A stretch of 64,000 nt of DNA from Mycolicibacterium boenickei (GTDB lineage: Bacteria; Actinomycetota; Actinomycetes; Mycobacteriales; Mycobacteriaceae): NCBI RefSeq assembly GCF_010731295.1, contig NZ_AP022579.1:5952001-6016000 (forward strand), in the 5' to 3' direction. Positions 1 through 11,405 of this stretch are shown piece after piece (position 1 is the stretch's first letter; each line of letters opens with the position of its first letter). The notes under the pieces are model-generated. The model was not told the DNA's origin. It was given only the letters and a program-made list of their open reading frames with translations, and made no database searches. The position numbers and the translations under genes are program-made.

Positions 1-861
1 TCGGCGACTTCGCAGTATCCCCCAGCCGTGCTCGGCGCGTGGTCCGCGGGCCGGTTCGGCAACCGGGCGGCGGCGAGGATCGGTGAGTCGATGATCGACG
101 GGATGTACGGCGCGGCGGTCAACCACTTTCGCGCACAACTCGATCTGCCCAGAGCCTCGACACGGACGCTGAGGCGCCGACGCAGCGACGCACGCTGGCC
201 CATCCTCTACGGCTACTCCCCTGCGGTGCTTCCCCGGCCGTCCGACTGGCGACCGGGCATCGACGTCGTCGGCTACTGGTGGCCGGCCCACCCGACCGGA
301 TGGCAACCGCCCACCGAACTGGTCGAGTTTCTGGACGCCGGCCCACCACCGGTCGTCATCGGCTTCGGCAGCACGGTCAACAGCAGCGCCGAAGCCGAAC
401 GGCTGTCAACGGTTGTCGCGCAGGCGGTTCGGGATGCGGGCGTTCGCGCCGTGATCCAGGCCGGTTGGGCAGGGCTCGACCTGTGTCGCGACGACGTGAT
501 CGCGGTCGGCGAGGTCCCCCACGACTGGCTGTTCGCGCGGGCGGCAGCCGTGGTCCACCACTGCGGCGCCGGGACCGTCGCGGCGGGACTTCGCGCCGGA
601 GTGCCGGCAATCGCGGCCCCGGGCGCGTATGGCGACCAACCGTTCTGGGCGCGACGACTGTTCGATCTCGGCGTCAGCCCCCGGCCGATCCCGCAACGTC
701 GACTCGACGCCGACAACCTCGGTGGTGCGATACGCGATGTGTCTTCAGACAGCCGCTTCCGAGACCGAGCGACGAGGATGGCGACAGCACTCGGCGCTGA
801 GGACGGTGCGGGGCGGGTGCTGCGAGCCGTCGCCGAATGCACCGGTTCCGCTGACAACTAA
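1..861 (+). CDS. Glycosyltransferase, GT1/UGT-like (5' partial)
   Basis: The reading frame is open to the left edge, so the N-terminal acceptor-binding half is missing; GTG 28 is only an internal codon. What remains is the C-terminal nucleotide-sugar-binding lobe of a GT-B fold enzyme. It contains the strand VVIGFGS, then VHHCGAGT and AAPGAYGDQPFWA, which match the donor-binding loop of UGT-type enzymes that glycosylate lipids, sterols or natural products. The best mycobacterial parallels are the Rv1524/Rv1526c-type transferases of glycolipid synthesis (family knowledge). The acceptor cannot be told from this half. It is followed by a strong hairpin shared with the convergent gene. Confidence 0.85.
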   Translation, partial: SATSQYPPAVLGAWSAGRFGNRAAARIGESMIDGMYGAAVNHFRAQLDLPRASTRTLRRRRSDARWPILYGYSPAVLPRPSDWRPGIDVVGYWWPAHPTGWQPPTELVEFLDAGPPPVVIGFGSTVNSSAEAERLSTVVAQAVRDAGVRAVIQAGWAGLDLCRDDVIAVGEVPHDWLFARAAAVVHHCGAGTVAAGLRAGVPAIAAPGAYGDQPFWARRLFDLGVSPRPIPQRRLDADNLGGAIRDVSSDSRFRDRATRMATALGAEDGAGRVLRAVAECTGSADN

Positions 862-886
862 TTGCCGATCAAGTTAAATACATGCC

Positions 887-929
887 GGGCCTGCCGGACC
901 GCCGCCGCTCTCGGCGGTTCGGCAGGCCC
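887..929. terminator. Bidirectional terminator hairpin
   Basis: Arms 887-904 and 912-929 are 18 bases each and complementary apart from one G-U pair, with a 7-base loop. The hairpin lies between the stop of the glycosyltransferase and the stop of the convergent nitronate monooxygenase at 933. There is no U tract, which is common in mycobacteria. Confidence 0.75.
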
Positions 930-932
930 CGG

Positions 933-1781
933 TCAATGCCAACGCCCGAGTAGCCGCTCGGCCCCTTCGGACAGCGATCGCACGATCTCGGCCGCGCCGG
1001 CCGGATCACGCACCAGCCCGACACCCTGCCCCGCGTTGACCGGCGATCCGCGCAGCACGCGCTCGGGAATGTCGGCAGGCCAACGATATCCGGCCGCAAC
1101 GTCGTATTCGGTGGTCAGCTCGGTGGCTTCGCTTTCGGCGGCCAGCAGGGCATCACGGGCCGCCGACGGCGTCAGCGCCTCGGCACATGCCGCCAAAGCG
1201 GTACCAACCCACGCCGCGGCCGCCCCGGCGGCCAGCACCGCGGCCACCGCCCGGGGCGACGAGATGCCGCCGGCGGCCAGCACGGGTACGTCGACCGCGT
1301 CGAGGACTTCGGCCAGCAGCGGCAGGGTCCCCACCGTCGGCTCACCATGGCCGCCACCCTCGGCCCCGCGCGCCACCAGGACGTCGACACCGGCATCGAC
1401 CGCGCGCCGGGCCGCGGCGACCGTGGCCACCTGCGTCGTCACCGTCAGGCCCGCGTCGTGCGCCCGACGGACCCACTCCCAATCCGCACCGAAACTGACG
1501 CTGAGCAGGGCCGGCCGGGCAGCCACTGCGGCCTCGAACAGATCCGGCCGGTCCTGAGCGACCCAGTGCACCAGCCCGATTCCGAATCGCTGTCCATCGA
1601 GCCGGCCGAGCTCGGCAGTCAATTGCTCGGCCGTCGCCGAACTGCCCATCCCGATCATGCCCAGGCCGCCCGCAGCCGACACCGCAGCCGCCAGCCGGCC
1701 TCCTGCCGCGCCGCCCATCGGGGCGTTGACGATGGGGACACCGATACCGATCGACCGCGACCAGGTGGTTGCCAAGCTCAC
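933..1781 (-). CDS. Nitronate monooxygenase family flavoprotein
   Basis: FMN-dependent TIM-barrel protein of the 2-nitropropane dioxygenase/nitronate monooxygenase family, which oxidises alkyl nitronates; some members are enoyl reductases. Seen: N-terminal IVNAPMGGAAGG, GLGMIGMG, the central VARGAEGGGHGE with the His usual for nitronate monooxygenases, and LAAGGISSPRAVAAVLAAGA of the phosphate-binding site. The frame stays open upstream but that part is low-complexity and antisense to gdx; GTG 1781 gives 282 residues beginning just before the first conserved strand. This is shorter than the 330-350 residues usual in the family. It is transcribed divergently from gdx. Substrate unknown. Confidence 0.85.
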   Translation of the reverse strand: MSLATTWSRSIGIGVPIVNAPMGGAAGGRLAAAVSAAGGLGMIGMGSSATAEQLTAELGRLDGQRFGIGLVHWVAQDRPDLFEAAVAARPALLSVSFGADWEWVRRAHDAGLTVTTQVATVAAARRAVDAGVDVLVARGAEGGGHGEPTVGTLPLLAEVLDAVDVPVLAAGGISSPRAVAAVLAAGAAAAWVGTALAACAEALTPSAARDALLAAESEATELTTEYDVAAGYRWPADIPERVLRGSPVNAGQGVGLVRDPAGAAEIVRSLSEGAERLLGRWH

Positions 1782-1831
1782 AGCCTGCAATGTTACGTCG
1801 TTGTTACAATGGAAAGCGCCAGCACATGGCA

Positions 1832-1875
1832 CCGGACGAGGCGCACCCGTACCCGGCCAGCGAAAAGACGGGGTG
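1832..1875 (+). promoter_or_regulatory. Guanidine-III (ykkC-III) riboswitch
   Basis: The segment opens with CCGGACGAGG, continues with CGTACCCGG and ends in AAGACGGGG. This is the conserved order of the guanidine-III class, whose Thermobifida example I recall as nearly identical. P1 is CCGG 1832-1835 with CCGG 1853-1856. The pseudoknot is CACCCGT 1844-1850 with the ACGGGGTG that closes the element, leaving one G unpaired. The gdx Shine-Dalgarno (1879-1883) follows directly, so guanidinium binding probably controls translation. A TACAAT -10-like hexamer at 1805-1810 would start the transcript just upstream. Confidence 0.9.
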
Positions 1876-1889
1876 TTTGGAGGTGTGCC

Positions 1890-2207
1890 ATGGCTTGGCT
1901 GATTCTCGTCGTCTCCGGTGTTCTCGAAGCCGTGTGGGCAACAGCCCTGAGCAAGACCGAGGGTTTCACGCGCCTGGTTCCGTCGGTCGTATTCTTTGTG
2001 GCGCTTGCGTTGTCGATGGGCGGCCTGGCCGTCGCGATGCGCAGCCTGCCTCCCGGTACGAGCTACGCGATATGGGTGGGCATCGGAGCGGTGCTCACCG
2101 TGGGCTTCGCAATGATCACCGGCGCCGAATCCGCTTCGGTGATCAAGATATTGCTCATGCTCGGCGTTGTCGGCTGCATCGTCGGCCTGAAGGCCGTCAC
2201 CCACTAA
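1890..2207 (+). CDS. gdx: Guanidinium exporter Gdx (SMR family, SugE type)
   Basis: Small multidrug resistance protein of 105 residues with four predicted membrane helices, working as an antiparallel dimer that exchanges guanidinium for protons. Seen: Glu13 in helix 1 (SGVLEAVWA), Trp16, Lys22 followed by EGF, and YAIWVGIGAV in helix 3. These are the Gdx/SugE subtype marks rather than those of EmrE-type drug pumps. ATG 1890 is chosen from the GGAGG at 1879-1883. The guanidine-III element immediately upstream independently supports guanidinium as substrate. The stop overlaps the stop of convergent yhjD by four bases. Confidence 0.92.
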   Translation: MAWLILVVSGVLEAVWATALSKTEGFTRLVPSVVFFVALALSMGGLAVAMRSLPPGTSYAIWVGIGAVLTVGFAMITGAESASVIKILLMLGVVGCIVGLKAVTH

Positions 2208-3220
2208 CGCCGCAGTAGACGCGAAAGCCCAAGGGCACCAATGGCCCCCATGGCAGCCGCGGCCAAAGCGCCGGACACCCCGATCCCCTCGTGGACCTGC
2301 ACCCTGGTGACGATCTGCGCGGGGTCCGGCGGTGCCACCGGCGCTTCGGCCAGGCTCTCGGTGGACGTCGCCGCCCAGGCCGTCGCAAACAGGATCAATC
2401 GCGCGGTGACATAGGCGAACACCATCAGTCCGAGCACCGGGCCGAAGGTCGCTCCGGCCGGACCGCTCAGCACCGACTGCAGATAGATCGAGGCCACCTG
2501 CTTGAAGATCTCGAAGCCCACGGCAGCCAGGAGGCCGGCCCGGATCGATCGCCGGAACGGCACCGGTTCGCGCGGCAACCGGGAGATGATCCAGCTGAAC
2601 AACAGCCAGGAGATCGACACCGACACGACGATCGAGATGACACGTAACCCGCTGCCGAGCACCGCGCCGTCGTGAAGACCGATCCAGCGCAACACCTTCC
2701 GCATCAAACTGGGGTCACCCAATACCGTCAGCCCGATGGTGATCACCATCGCGAGGAACGCCGACACCAGGGCGAACAGGTCCGAGAGCTTGTTGCCGAC
2801 GAAGCTCGACTCGGCGTGTTGCTCCCACATCTGGCTCAGTGCCTCACGCAGGTTGGCCATCCAGCCCAGACCCGCCCACGCGGCGGTCGCCAGTCCGATC
2901 ACGCCGACCGTGCCACGGGAGGCGATGGCCGAGTCCATCAGGGTGACCAGTTGCTGGCCGAGATCACCTGAGACCGCTTGCCGGATCCGCTCCTCGATTT
3001 CTTCGAGCAGATCGGGCCGGCGCGACAGCAGGAAGCCGCCGGCGGCGAAGCCGACCATCAACAGCGGGAACAGCGCGAAGATCGTGAAATACGTGATCCC
3101 AGCGGCGTAGAAGTTGCCGTTGCAGTCGTTGTAGCGCTCCTGCGCGCGCATCACATGGTCGAACCACGGAAAGCGCGCACGCGCTCGGGCCAGCAGTCCC
3201 GGCTTCTCGGGCTCGTCCAC
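2204..3220 (-). CDS. yhjD: YhjD/YihY/BrkB family inner-membrane protein
   Basis: Polytopic membrane protein of about 338 residues in the YihY/BrkB family, distantly tied to lipid or LPS export in Gram-negatives but of unknown function in mycobacteria. Seen: NFYAAGITYFTIFALFPLLM near residue 40, a conserved family stretch, then GLATAAWAGLGWMANLREAL and four or five further hydrophobic helices, with a short C-terminal membrane segment. The frame can start at TTG 3226, but GGGAGG sits only two bases from it and eight from GTG 3220, so GTG 3220 is preferred. It follows trpS on the same strand, as Rv3335c follows Rv3336c. Confidence 0.85.
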   Translation of the reverse strand: MDEPEKPGLLARARARFPWFDHVMRAQERYNDCNGNFYAAGITYFTIFALFPLLMVGFAAGGFLLSRRPDLLEEIEERIRQAVSGDLGQQLVTLMDSAIASRGTVGVIGLATAAWAGLGWMANLREALSQMWEQHAESSFVGNKLSDLFALVSAFLAMVITIGLTVLGDPSLMRKVLRWIGLHDGAVLGSGLRVISIVVSVSISWLLFSWIISRLPREPVPFRRSIRAGLLAAVGFEIFKQVASIYLQSVLSGPAGATFGPVLGLMVFAYVTARLILFATAWAATSTESLAEAPVAPPDPAQIVTRVQVHEGIGVSGALAAAAMGAIGALGLSRLLRR

Positions 3221-3240
3221 CGCCAACCCCTCCCTGGCGC

Positions 3241-4281
<1,041 letters not shown>

Positions 4282-4704
4282 TCATCCGGATTCTTCGCGG
4301 GTCAGCTGCTGCAGCACCCGCAGGAAAACTTTCCGATCGTCGGCGGACAACTCCCCCAGCCAGCGCTCCTCCCCGCGCTGGATCTCCCGCTGCACCGCGT
4401 CCTTGACCGCGCGGCCCGACTCGGTGATGGCCAGCAGCCGCACCCGGCGGTCGTCTGGGTCGGCTTCGCGCGCGATGAAACCCTGCTGTTGCAGGTCATC
4501 GAGGGTGCGGATGATGCGGGTCTTGTCGGCACCGATCGCCTCGGCCAGCGCCGCTTGCGTCCGCACCGAGGACCGGTCGAGCGCGAGCAGGACGACGTAA
4601 CCCCACATGGACAGGCCGTGAGCGTCGAGCACCGGCTGCTCGGCGGCGAGCATCTCTCGCAACAGAGGGGCCATCATGGCCGCCAGATCCGGGCGCTTCG
4701 GCAT
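4282..4704 (-). CDS. MarR family transcriptional regulator
   Basis: Winged-helix regulator of 140 residues. The recognition helix region reads TQAALAEAIGADKTRIIRTLDDLQQQGFI and the wing DPDDRRVRLLAITESG, the classic MarR/SlyA pattern. It is divergent from the TIGR03086 protein at 4773, with a palindrome in the 68-base gap, so it probably represses itself and that neighbour. Ligand unknown, though MarR proteins often sense phenolic or oxidant compounds. Confidence 0.9.
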   Translation of the reverse strand: MPKRPDLAAMMAPLLREMLAAEQPVLDAHGLSMWGYVVLLALDRSSVRTQAALAEAIGADKTRIIRTLDDLQQQGFIAREADPDDRRVRLLAITESGRAVKDAVQREIQRGEERWLGELSADDRKVFLRVLQQLTREESG

Positions 4705-4743
4705 CAGCCCATCGTAGATATTCGAGTACCGTAGGCGTTGCCA

Positions 4744-4770
4744 TACGATGTGCTCTCGCTTATCGTAAGC
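4744..4770. promoter_or_regulatory. Candidate MarR operator
   Basis: Overlapping inverted repeats lie between the divergent starts: TACGAT 4744-4749 with ATCGTA 4762-4767, and GCTTA 4758-4762 with TAAGC 4766-4770 around a TCG centre. The second ends two bases before the ATG at 4773, so bound repressor would block that gene directly. Confidence 0.5.
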
Positions 4771-4772
4771 GC

Positions 4773-5390
4773 ATGCATACTATTGAAAAAGACCTCCGCC
4801 CGTTGCACCGCGTCGCCGTCCTCCGTTCCGTCGAAGCCGTCGGCGCGGTCCGCCCATCCGACCTGGACCGTCCCACCCCCTGCGCGGAGTGGACGCTCGC
4901 CGACCTCCTGGCCCACATGACCGTGCAGCACCGAGGGTTCGCGGCCGCGGCGCGCGGGCACGGAGCCGACGAATCGGTCTGGGACGTTGGGACTGTGGCC
5001 GACGCCGTGCGCGCCGACCCGGTCGGCGCCTACACCGCAGCCGCCCACGATGTGCTCGAGGCCTTCGCGGCCGACGGAATCACCCAGACGACGTTCGCCC
5101 TACCCGAATTCGGACCAGATGCGACATTCCCGGGAGCGTTGGCGATCGGATTCCACCTCGTCGACTACGCGGTGCACGGCTGGGATGTCGCGGCCAGCCT
5201 CGGATCACCGTACGAACTGCCGGACAACGTCGTCGCCGCCGTGCTGCCGCTGGTCATGGCGATCCCCGACGGCGACTTCCGCGACACCGCGGCCTCACCG
5301 TTCGACCGGGCCGTCGACGATTCGGGCGCAACGGATTTCGACCGCATCCTGGCCCACCTGGGGCGTCGCCCGGATTGGCGTCAGCCGTAG
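4773..5390 (+). CDS. TIGR03086 / DinB-like (mycothiol-type) protein
   Basis: Protein of 205 residues in the actinobacterial TIGR03086 branch of the DinB/maleylpyruvate isomerase fold, a four-helix bundle. Relatives bind a metal through three His and use mycothiol. Seen: TPCAEWTLADLLAHMTVQHRGF near residue 40, which carries the first His of this fold, and GFHLVDYAVHGWDVA near 130, which carries the other two. Target molecule unknown. Divergence from the MarR gene suggests induction by the same ligand. The end overlaps the convergent exonuclease gene by 10 bases. Confidence 0.85.
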   Translation: MHTIEKDLRPLHRVAVLRSVEAVGAVRPSDLDRPTPCAEWTLADLLAHMTVQHRGFAAAARGHGADESVWDVGTVADAVRADPVGAYTAAAHDVLEAFAADGITQTTFALPEFGPDATFPGALAIGFHLVDYAVHGWDVAASLGSPYELPDNVVAAVLPLVMAIPDGDFRDTAASPFDRAVDDSGATDFDRILAHLGRRPDWRQP

Positions 5391-6190
5391 CTGACCGTCA
5401 CCGGTGAGTGATCCGACCACCGCAGCGCGTACAGCTCGGCCCTGTCCACCCGCGCCGATGTGGCCCGGACGGCCAGGGTCGGGCTGGCCAGGTGATAGTC
5501 GATGCGCCAGCCGGCGTCGTTGTCGAAAGCCTTGCCGCGCCAGGACCACCAGCTGTAGGGCCCGGCCACATCGGGATGCAGCACCCGCACCACGTCGACC
5601 CAGCCCGTCCCCAACAGTTCACTGAGCCAGGCCCGTTCGCTTGGCAGGAAGCCGGCCTTCTTGACGTTGCCCTTCCAGTTCTTGATGTCGTTCTCGGTGT
5701 GCGCGATGTTCCAGTCACCGCACAGCACCGCGTCACGGCCGTGCAGCTCGGCCATCCGGGCGGCGATGGTGGCCATGAAACGTTCCTTCTCCAGCTGCCG
5801 GTCCGTCTCGGCCTCGCCGGTGGGGACGTACACGCTGGCCACCGTCACGCCGGCGGTGTCCACCTCGAGGTAGCGGCCGTGCGCCTCGAACTCGTCGGAG
5901 ACCAGCAGCCGGGCCTCCTCGATCGGATGCCGGGACAACACGGCAACCCCGTTGCGGCCCTTGACATGCGGAACAGCCGAGGCCAGGTTCCAACCATCGG
6001 CCAGGGCCGGCGCCAAGGCATCGTTGAGCTGCTCGTCATCGGCCCGGGTCTCCTGCAGGCACACCACGTCCGCCTCGGTTTCCTTGAGCCACGGCAGCAG
6101 CCCCAGATTCTCTGTCGACCGCTGCTTGACCGCGGCGCGAATGCCGTTGACGTTGATGGTGCTGACGGTCAGGGGTCCCGGAGATGCCAC
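5381..6190 (-). CDS. xthA: Exodeoxyribonuclease III family AP endonuclease
   Basis: Mg-dependent endonuclease/exonuclease/phosphatase-fold enzyme that cuts abasic sites and removes 3' blocks in base excision repair. Seen: NVNGIRAAV, the metal-binding Glu in VCLQETRA, catalytic GDWNIAHTENDI and the C-terminal WSDHSPVTV with its SDH motif. GTG 6190 places the start just before the first strand and gives 269 residues; an in-frame GTG at 6223 has a better-spaced AGAGG and would add 11. Mycobacteria carry more than one such enzyme and this is the copy near trpS. It is divergent from the hydrolase gene. Confidence 0.9.
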   Translation of the reverse strand: MASPGPLTVSTINVNGIRAAVKQRSTENLGLLPWLKETEADVVCLQETRADDEQLNDALAPALADGWNLASAVPHVKGRNGVAVLSRHPIEEARLLVSDEFEAHGRYLEVDTAGVTVASVYVPTGEAETDRQLEKERFMATIAARMAELHGRDAVLCGDWNIAHTENDIKNWKGNVKKAGFLPSERAWLSELLGTGWVDVVRVLHPDVAGPYSWWSWRGKAFDNDAGWRIDYHLASPTLAVRATSARVDRAELYALRWSDHSPVTVSYG

Positions 6191-6270
6191 GGCCCAGACC
6201 CTACCGACCGGCGCCGACACCACCGACAGCCTCTTGCGGTACCGGCGGTATCACCTTAATGTCGGGCGGC

Positions 6271-7104
6271 ATGGCTGAACGTGCTCCCATCCACCTCGGC
6301 ACCCCCGACGGCGATCCGATCCTGCTGCTGCACCCGTTCCTGCTGTCGCAGAGCGTGTGGAAGTACGTCGCACCGCAGCTCGCGCAGACCGGCCGCTATG
6401 ACGTGTTCGCGCCGACCATGGCAGGTCACCACGGCGGTGCGCACGCACCGATGCTGCTCGACGTCGCGACGCTGGCCGATGACGTCGAACGTCGGCTCGA
6501 CGAGCTCGGCTGGACCACCGCGCACATCGTGGGGAACTCACTGGGCGGCTGGGTGGCCTTCGAACTGGAGCGCCGCGGCCGGGCCCGCACGCTGACCGGC
6601 ATCGCCCCCGCGGGCGGCTGGTCGATGTTCACGGCGGCCAAGTACGAGATCATCGCCAAGTTCATGGCGGCCCTGCCGATCGTGCTGGCCACCGCGGCCC
6701 TGCGCCAGCAGGTGCTGAAACTGCCGCTGTCCGAACAGATCTCCTACCTGGCCGTCAGCGCCACACCAGAGGTGCTCAACGCAGGCGACCGCCACGACCT
6801 GATCGACGACGTTGCCCACTGCCCGGCCTACTTCAAGCTCATGGTCAAGGCGTTGACCACCGCAGGGCTGATGGAGATCGGCGATTCCCGCACGCCGACC
6901 CAGCTGGTGATCTGCGAGAAGGACCGGGTTTTGCCGGCGCCCCGCTTCACCCGGCACTTCACCAAGAGCCTGGCGCCCGACGCCGTGGTCACCACCCTCA
7001 AGGGGGTCGGCCACGTGCCGATGTTCGAGGCGCCCGACACCATCACCCGGGTGATCACCGAGTTCGTCGACCGGCACATCGGTCAGGCGCGCGCCACGGG
7101 GTGA
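6271..7104 (+). CDS. Alpha/beta hydrolase
   Basis: Serine hydrolase of 277 residues. Seen: oxyanion-hole region LLLHPFLLSQSVW, nucleophile elbow GNSLGG, acidic residue in VICEKDRVLP and catalytic His in GVGHVPMFEAPD. This is the complete triad order of the fold. It could be an esterase, lipase or meta-cleavage-type hydrolase, and the sequence does not decide. ATG 6271 and ATG 6259 are both possible, neither with a strong ribosome site. The gene is transcribed towards icd2, with a hairpin between them. Confidence 0.85.
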   Translation: MAERAPIHLGTPDGDPILLLHPFLLSQSVWKYVAPQLAQTGRYDVFAPTMAGHHGGAHAPMLLDVATLADDVERRLDELGWTTAHIVGNSLGGWVAFELERRGRARTLTGIAPAGGWSMFTAAKYEIIAKFMAALPIVLATAALRQQVLKLPLSEQISYLAVSATPEVLNAGDRHDLIDDVAHCPAYFKLMVKALTTAGLMEIGDSRTPTQLVICEKDRVLPAPRFTRHFTKSLAPDAVVTTLKGVGHVPMFEAPDTITRVITEFVDRHIGQARATG

Positions 7105-7160
7105 CCGACCATGCGCCCAGGGCATCCAGTCTGCGTACAGATCGAGAAATCGGGCGTTTC

Positions 7161-7200
7161 GGCGCGCTGAGCACAGGCTCGGCGCGCTGAGCACAGGCTC
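7161..7200. repeat. Perfect 20-bp tandem duplication
   Basis: Units 7161-7180 and 7181-7200 are identical and begin GGCGCGCTGAGCAC. The first six bases recur at 7201, where the terminator hairpin lies. It looks like slippage duplication next to the hairpin and might vary between strains. Confidence 0.9.
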
Positions 7201-7223
7201 GGCGCGGATATTGCCGCGCCGAG
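7198..7223. terminator. Hairpin between convergent hydrolase and icd2
   Basis: Perfect 10-bp stem, CTCGGCGCGG 7198-7207 with CCGCGCCGAG 7214-7223, and a 6-base loop. It lies 10 bases after the icd2 stop and downstream of the hydrolase stop, so it can serve both strands. Confidence 0.75.
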
Positions 7224-7232
7224 CCCGAGTGC

Positions 7233-9473
<2,241 letters not shown>

Positions 9474-9749
9474 GGTTGCTCTCCCGGCGTCAGTCTCGGT
9501 TCGACGAGGATCACTCGTTGTCACTCGTGGTTATTCGCTGCTCTGTATCGCGGCCAGACTACAAGGGCGGGCAGCGTCTCGAAGGAGCAGCTTTCATTAC
9601 TGACCAGTAACTTTGGCTTGCGTCCAGGCGTCCAACGCCTCCATGCCCCCGCCGCACTGAACACGTTTCAGTCGAGCCCGCCCAGAACCGGCAAACACCC
9701 CGGACAACCGACTGGCACCGCCTCAACGCGTTGCGATAAGCTGCAAGCC
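9474..9749. other. Intergenic region upstream of icd2
   Basis: No convincing gene. It carries the icd2 promoter region, the palindrome at 9597-9610 and, at its right end, the probable promoter of the riboswitch transcript (TAAGCT-like -10 at 9737-9742, weak). Confidence 0.5.
9597..9610. promoter_or_regulatory. Candidate TetR-type operator upstream of icd2
   Basis: TTACT and AGTAA flank a GACC centre, about 125 bases upstream of the icd2 start. The shape resembles operators of acyl-CoA-responsive TetR regulators, but no regulator gene is adjacent, so the assignment is inference. Confidence 0.35.
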
Positions 9750-9870
9750 GGTCATGAGTGTCAGCATCAAGCCCCGGCTTGCTGGCCGGCAACCCTCCAA
9801 CCGCGGTGGGGTGCCCCGGGTGATGACCAGGTTGAGCAGTCGTTCGCGGCTGTAAGGCAAGCGCGGGTCC
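9750..9870 (+). promoter_or_regulatory. SAM-IV riboswitch
   Basis: P1 is GGTCAT 9750-9755 with ATGACC 9823-9828. Between them lie CAAGCCCCGGCTTGCTGG, CGGCAACCCTCC and GGTGGGGTGCCCCGGG, and after P1 the segments AGGTTGAG and GGCAAGCGCGGGTCC. This order and wording match the actinobacterial SAM-IV class, including the structurally studied mycobacterial example. It precedes the O-acetylhomoserine sulfhydrylase and homoserine acetyltransferase genes and should turn them down when S-adenosylmethionine is plentiful. Confidence 0.95.
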
Positions 9871-10010
9871 GAAGGTACGGGCCCCCAGACAGACAGGGAA
9901 ACCTGATGGAGGCCAGCCATGTGTATGTGTCAGTGAACCCACGGTGTCAGCCCGTCGTAATCGACGTCAGGCAAGACGCCCGGTAACCGACCGCACTTCT
10001 ACCTTCCCAA

Positions 10011-10038
10011 TCTCCGGGGCCCTCGCCCCGCCACTGGA
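10011..10038 (+). promoter_or_regulatory. Hairpin masking the metY ribosome site
   Basis: CGGGGC 10014-10019 pairs with GCCCCG 10024-10029 around a 4-base loop, and CTC 10011-10013 can extend to GAG 10036-10038 within the Shine-Dalgarno GGAGGAG. It could be the expression platform of the SAM-IV element about 140 bases upstream, but that link is inferred. Confidence 0.45.
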
Positions 10039-10053
10039 GGAGACACCCCAGCC

Positions 10054-11385
10054 ATGACAAACCCAGAAAACGTCGCCGACTGGTCGTTCGAAACCAAGCA
10101 GATCCACGCGGGCCAGACGCCGGACAGTGCCACCAATGCCCGCGCACTGCCGATCTACCAGACCACGTCCTACACGTTCCGCGACACCGATCACGCCGCC
10201 GCCCTGTTCGGCCTGGCCGAACCCGGCAACATCTACACCCGCATCATGAACCCGACCACCGACGTCGTCGAGCAGCGCATCGCCGCCCTCGAGGGGGGCG
10301 TCGCGGCGTTGTTCCTGTCGTCCGGGCAGGCCGCCGAGACGTTCGCGATCCTCAACCTGGCCGGCGCGGGTGACCACATCGTGTCCAGCCCACGGCTCTA
10401 CGGCGGCACCTACAACCTGTTCCACTACACGCTGCCCAAGCTGGGCATCGAGGTCAGCTTCGTCGAGGATCCCGACAACCTGGACAGCTGGCGGGCGGCC
10501 GTGCGGCCCAACACCAAGGCCTTCTTCGCCGAGACCATCTCCAACCCCCAGATCGACATCCTCGACATCCCGAACGTGTCCGCCGTGGCGCACGAAAACG
10601 GTGTCCCACTGATCGTCGACAACACCATCGCCACCCCGTACCTGATCCAGCCGATCGCGCTCGGGGCCGACATCGTCGTGCACTCGGCCACCAAGTACCT
10701 CGGTGGCCACGGATCGGCGATCGCCGGGGTGATCGTCGACGGCGGCACGTTCGACTGGACCAACGGCCGGTTCCCGGGCTTCACCGAGCCGGACCCCAGC
10801 TACCACGGAGTGGTGTTCGCCGAGCTGGGCGCGCCCGCCTACGCGCTCAAGGCCCGCGTTCAGCTGCTGCGCGATCTGGGTTCCGCGGCGGCACCGTTTA
10901 ATGCGTTCCTCATCGCGCAGGGATTAGAAACGCTGTCGCTGCGGGTTGAACGGCACGTGGCGAATGCGCAGCGGGTCGCGGAGTTCCTGGCCGGGCACGA
11001 GCACGTCGTGTCGGTGAACTATGCCGGGCTCCCCACCTCTCCCTGGTACGAGCTGGGTCGCAAGATCGCCCCCAAGGGCACCGGCGCGGTACTCGCGTTC
11101 GAGCTCGCCGGCGGCATCGAGGCGGGTAAGGCGTTTGTCAACGCCCTCACCCTGCACAGCCATGTCGCCAACATCGGCGACGTGCGCTCGCTGGTGATCC
11201 ATCCCGCTTCGACCACCCATCAGCAGCTCAGCGACGCCGAGCAGCTGGCCAGCGGCGTGACCCCCGGCCTGGTGCGGCTGGCCGTCGGCCTCGAGGGCAT
11301 CGACGACATCCTGGCCGATCTCGAGCAGGGATTCGCCGCGGCACGTCCGTTCAACGAGGCGTCGCAGACAGCGGTGACGGCGTAG
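10054..11385 (+). CDS. metY: O-acetylhomoserine (thiol)-lyase / sulfhydrylase
   Basis: PLP enzyme that makes homocysteine from O-acetylhomoserine and sulfide, or acts on methanethiol, in methionine synthesis. It has 443 residues, normal for the MetY/Met17 group; the M. tuberculosis gene Rv3340 is named metC. Seen: [36 protein letters not shown], the PLP lysine in [15 protein letters not shown] and C-terminal [21 protein letters not shown] lies upstream of ATG 10054. It is the first gene of a SAM-IV-controlled operon and metX follows after 20 bases. Confidence 0.95.
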   Translation: MTNPENVADWSFETKQIHAGQTPDSATNARALPIYQTTSYTFRDTDHAAALFGLAEPGNIYTRIMNPTTDVVEQRIAALEGGVAALFLSSGQAAETFAILNLAGAGDHIVSSPRLYGGTYNLFHYTLPKLGIEVSFVEDPDNLDSWRAAVRPNTKAFFAETISNPQIDILDIPNVSAVAHENGVPLIVDNTIATPYLIQPIALGADIVVHSATKYLGGHGSAIAGVIVDGGTFDWTNGRFPGFTEPDPSYHGVVFAELGAPAYALKARVQLLRDLGSAAAPFNAFLIAQGLETLSLRVERHVANAQRVAEFLAGHEHVVSVNYAGLPTSPWYELGRKIAPKGTGAVLAFELAGGIEAGKAFVNALTLHSHVANIGDVRSLVIHPASTTHQQLSDAEQLASGVTPGLVRLAVGLEGIDDILADLEQGFAAARPFNEASQTAVTA

Positions 11386-11405
11386 GACGGCGAGAGAAGA
11401 CCGGC

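Noticed and set aside
1785..2204. N-terminal extension of the nitronate monooxygenase frame
   Set aside because: It is antisense to gdx and the riboswitch and does not resemble the family; GTG 1781 is the sensible start.
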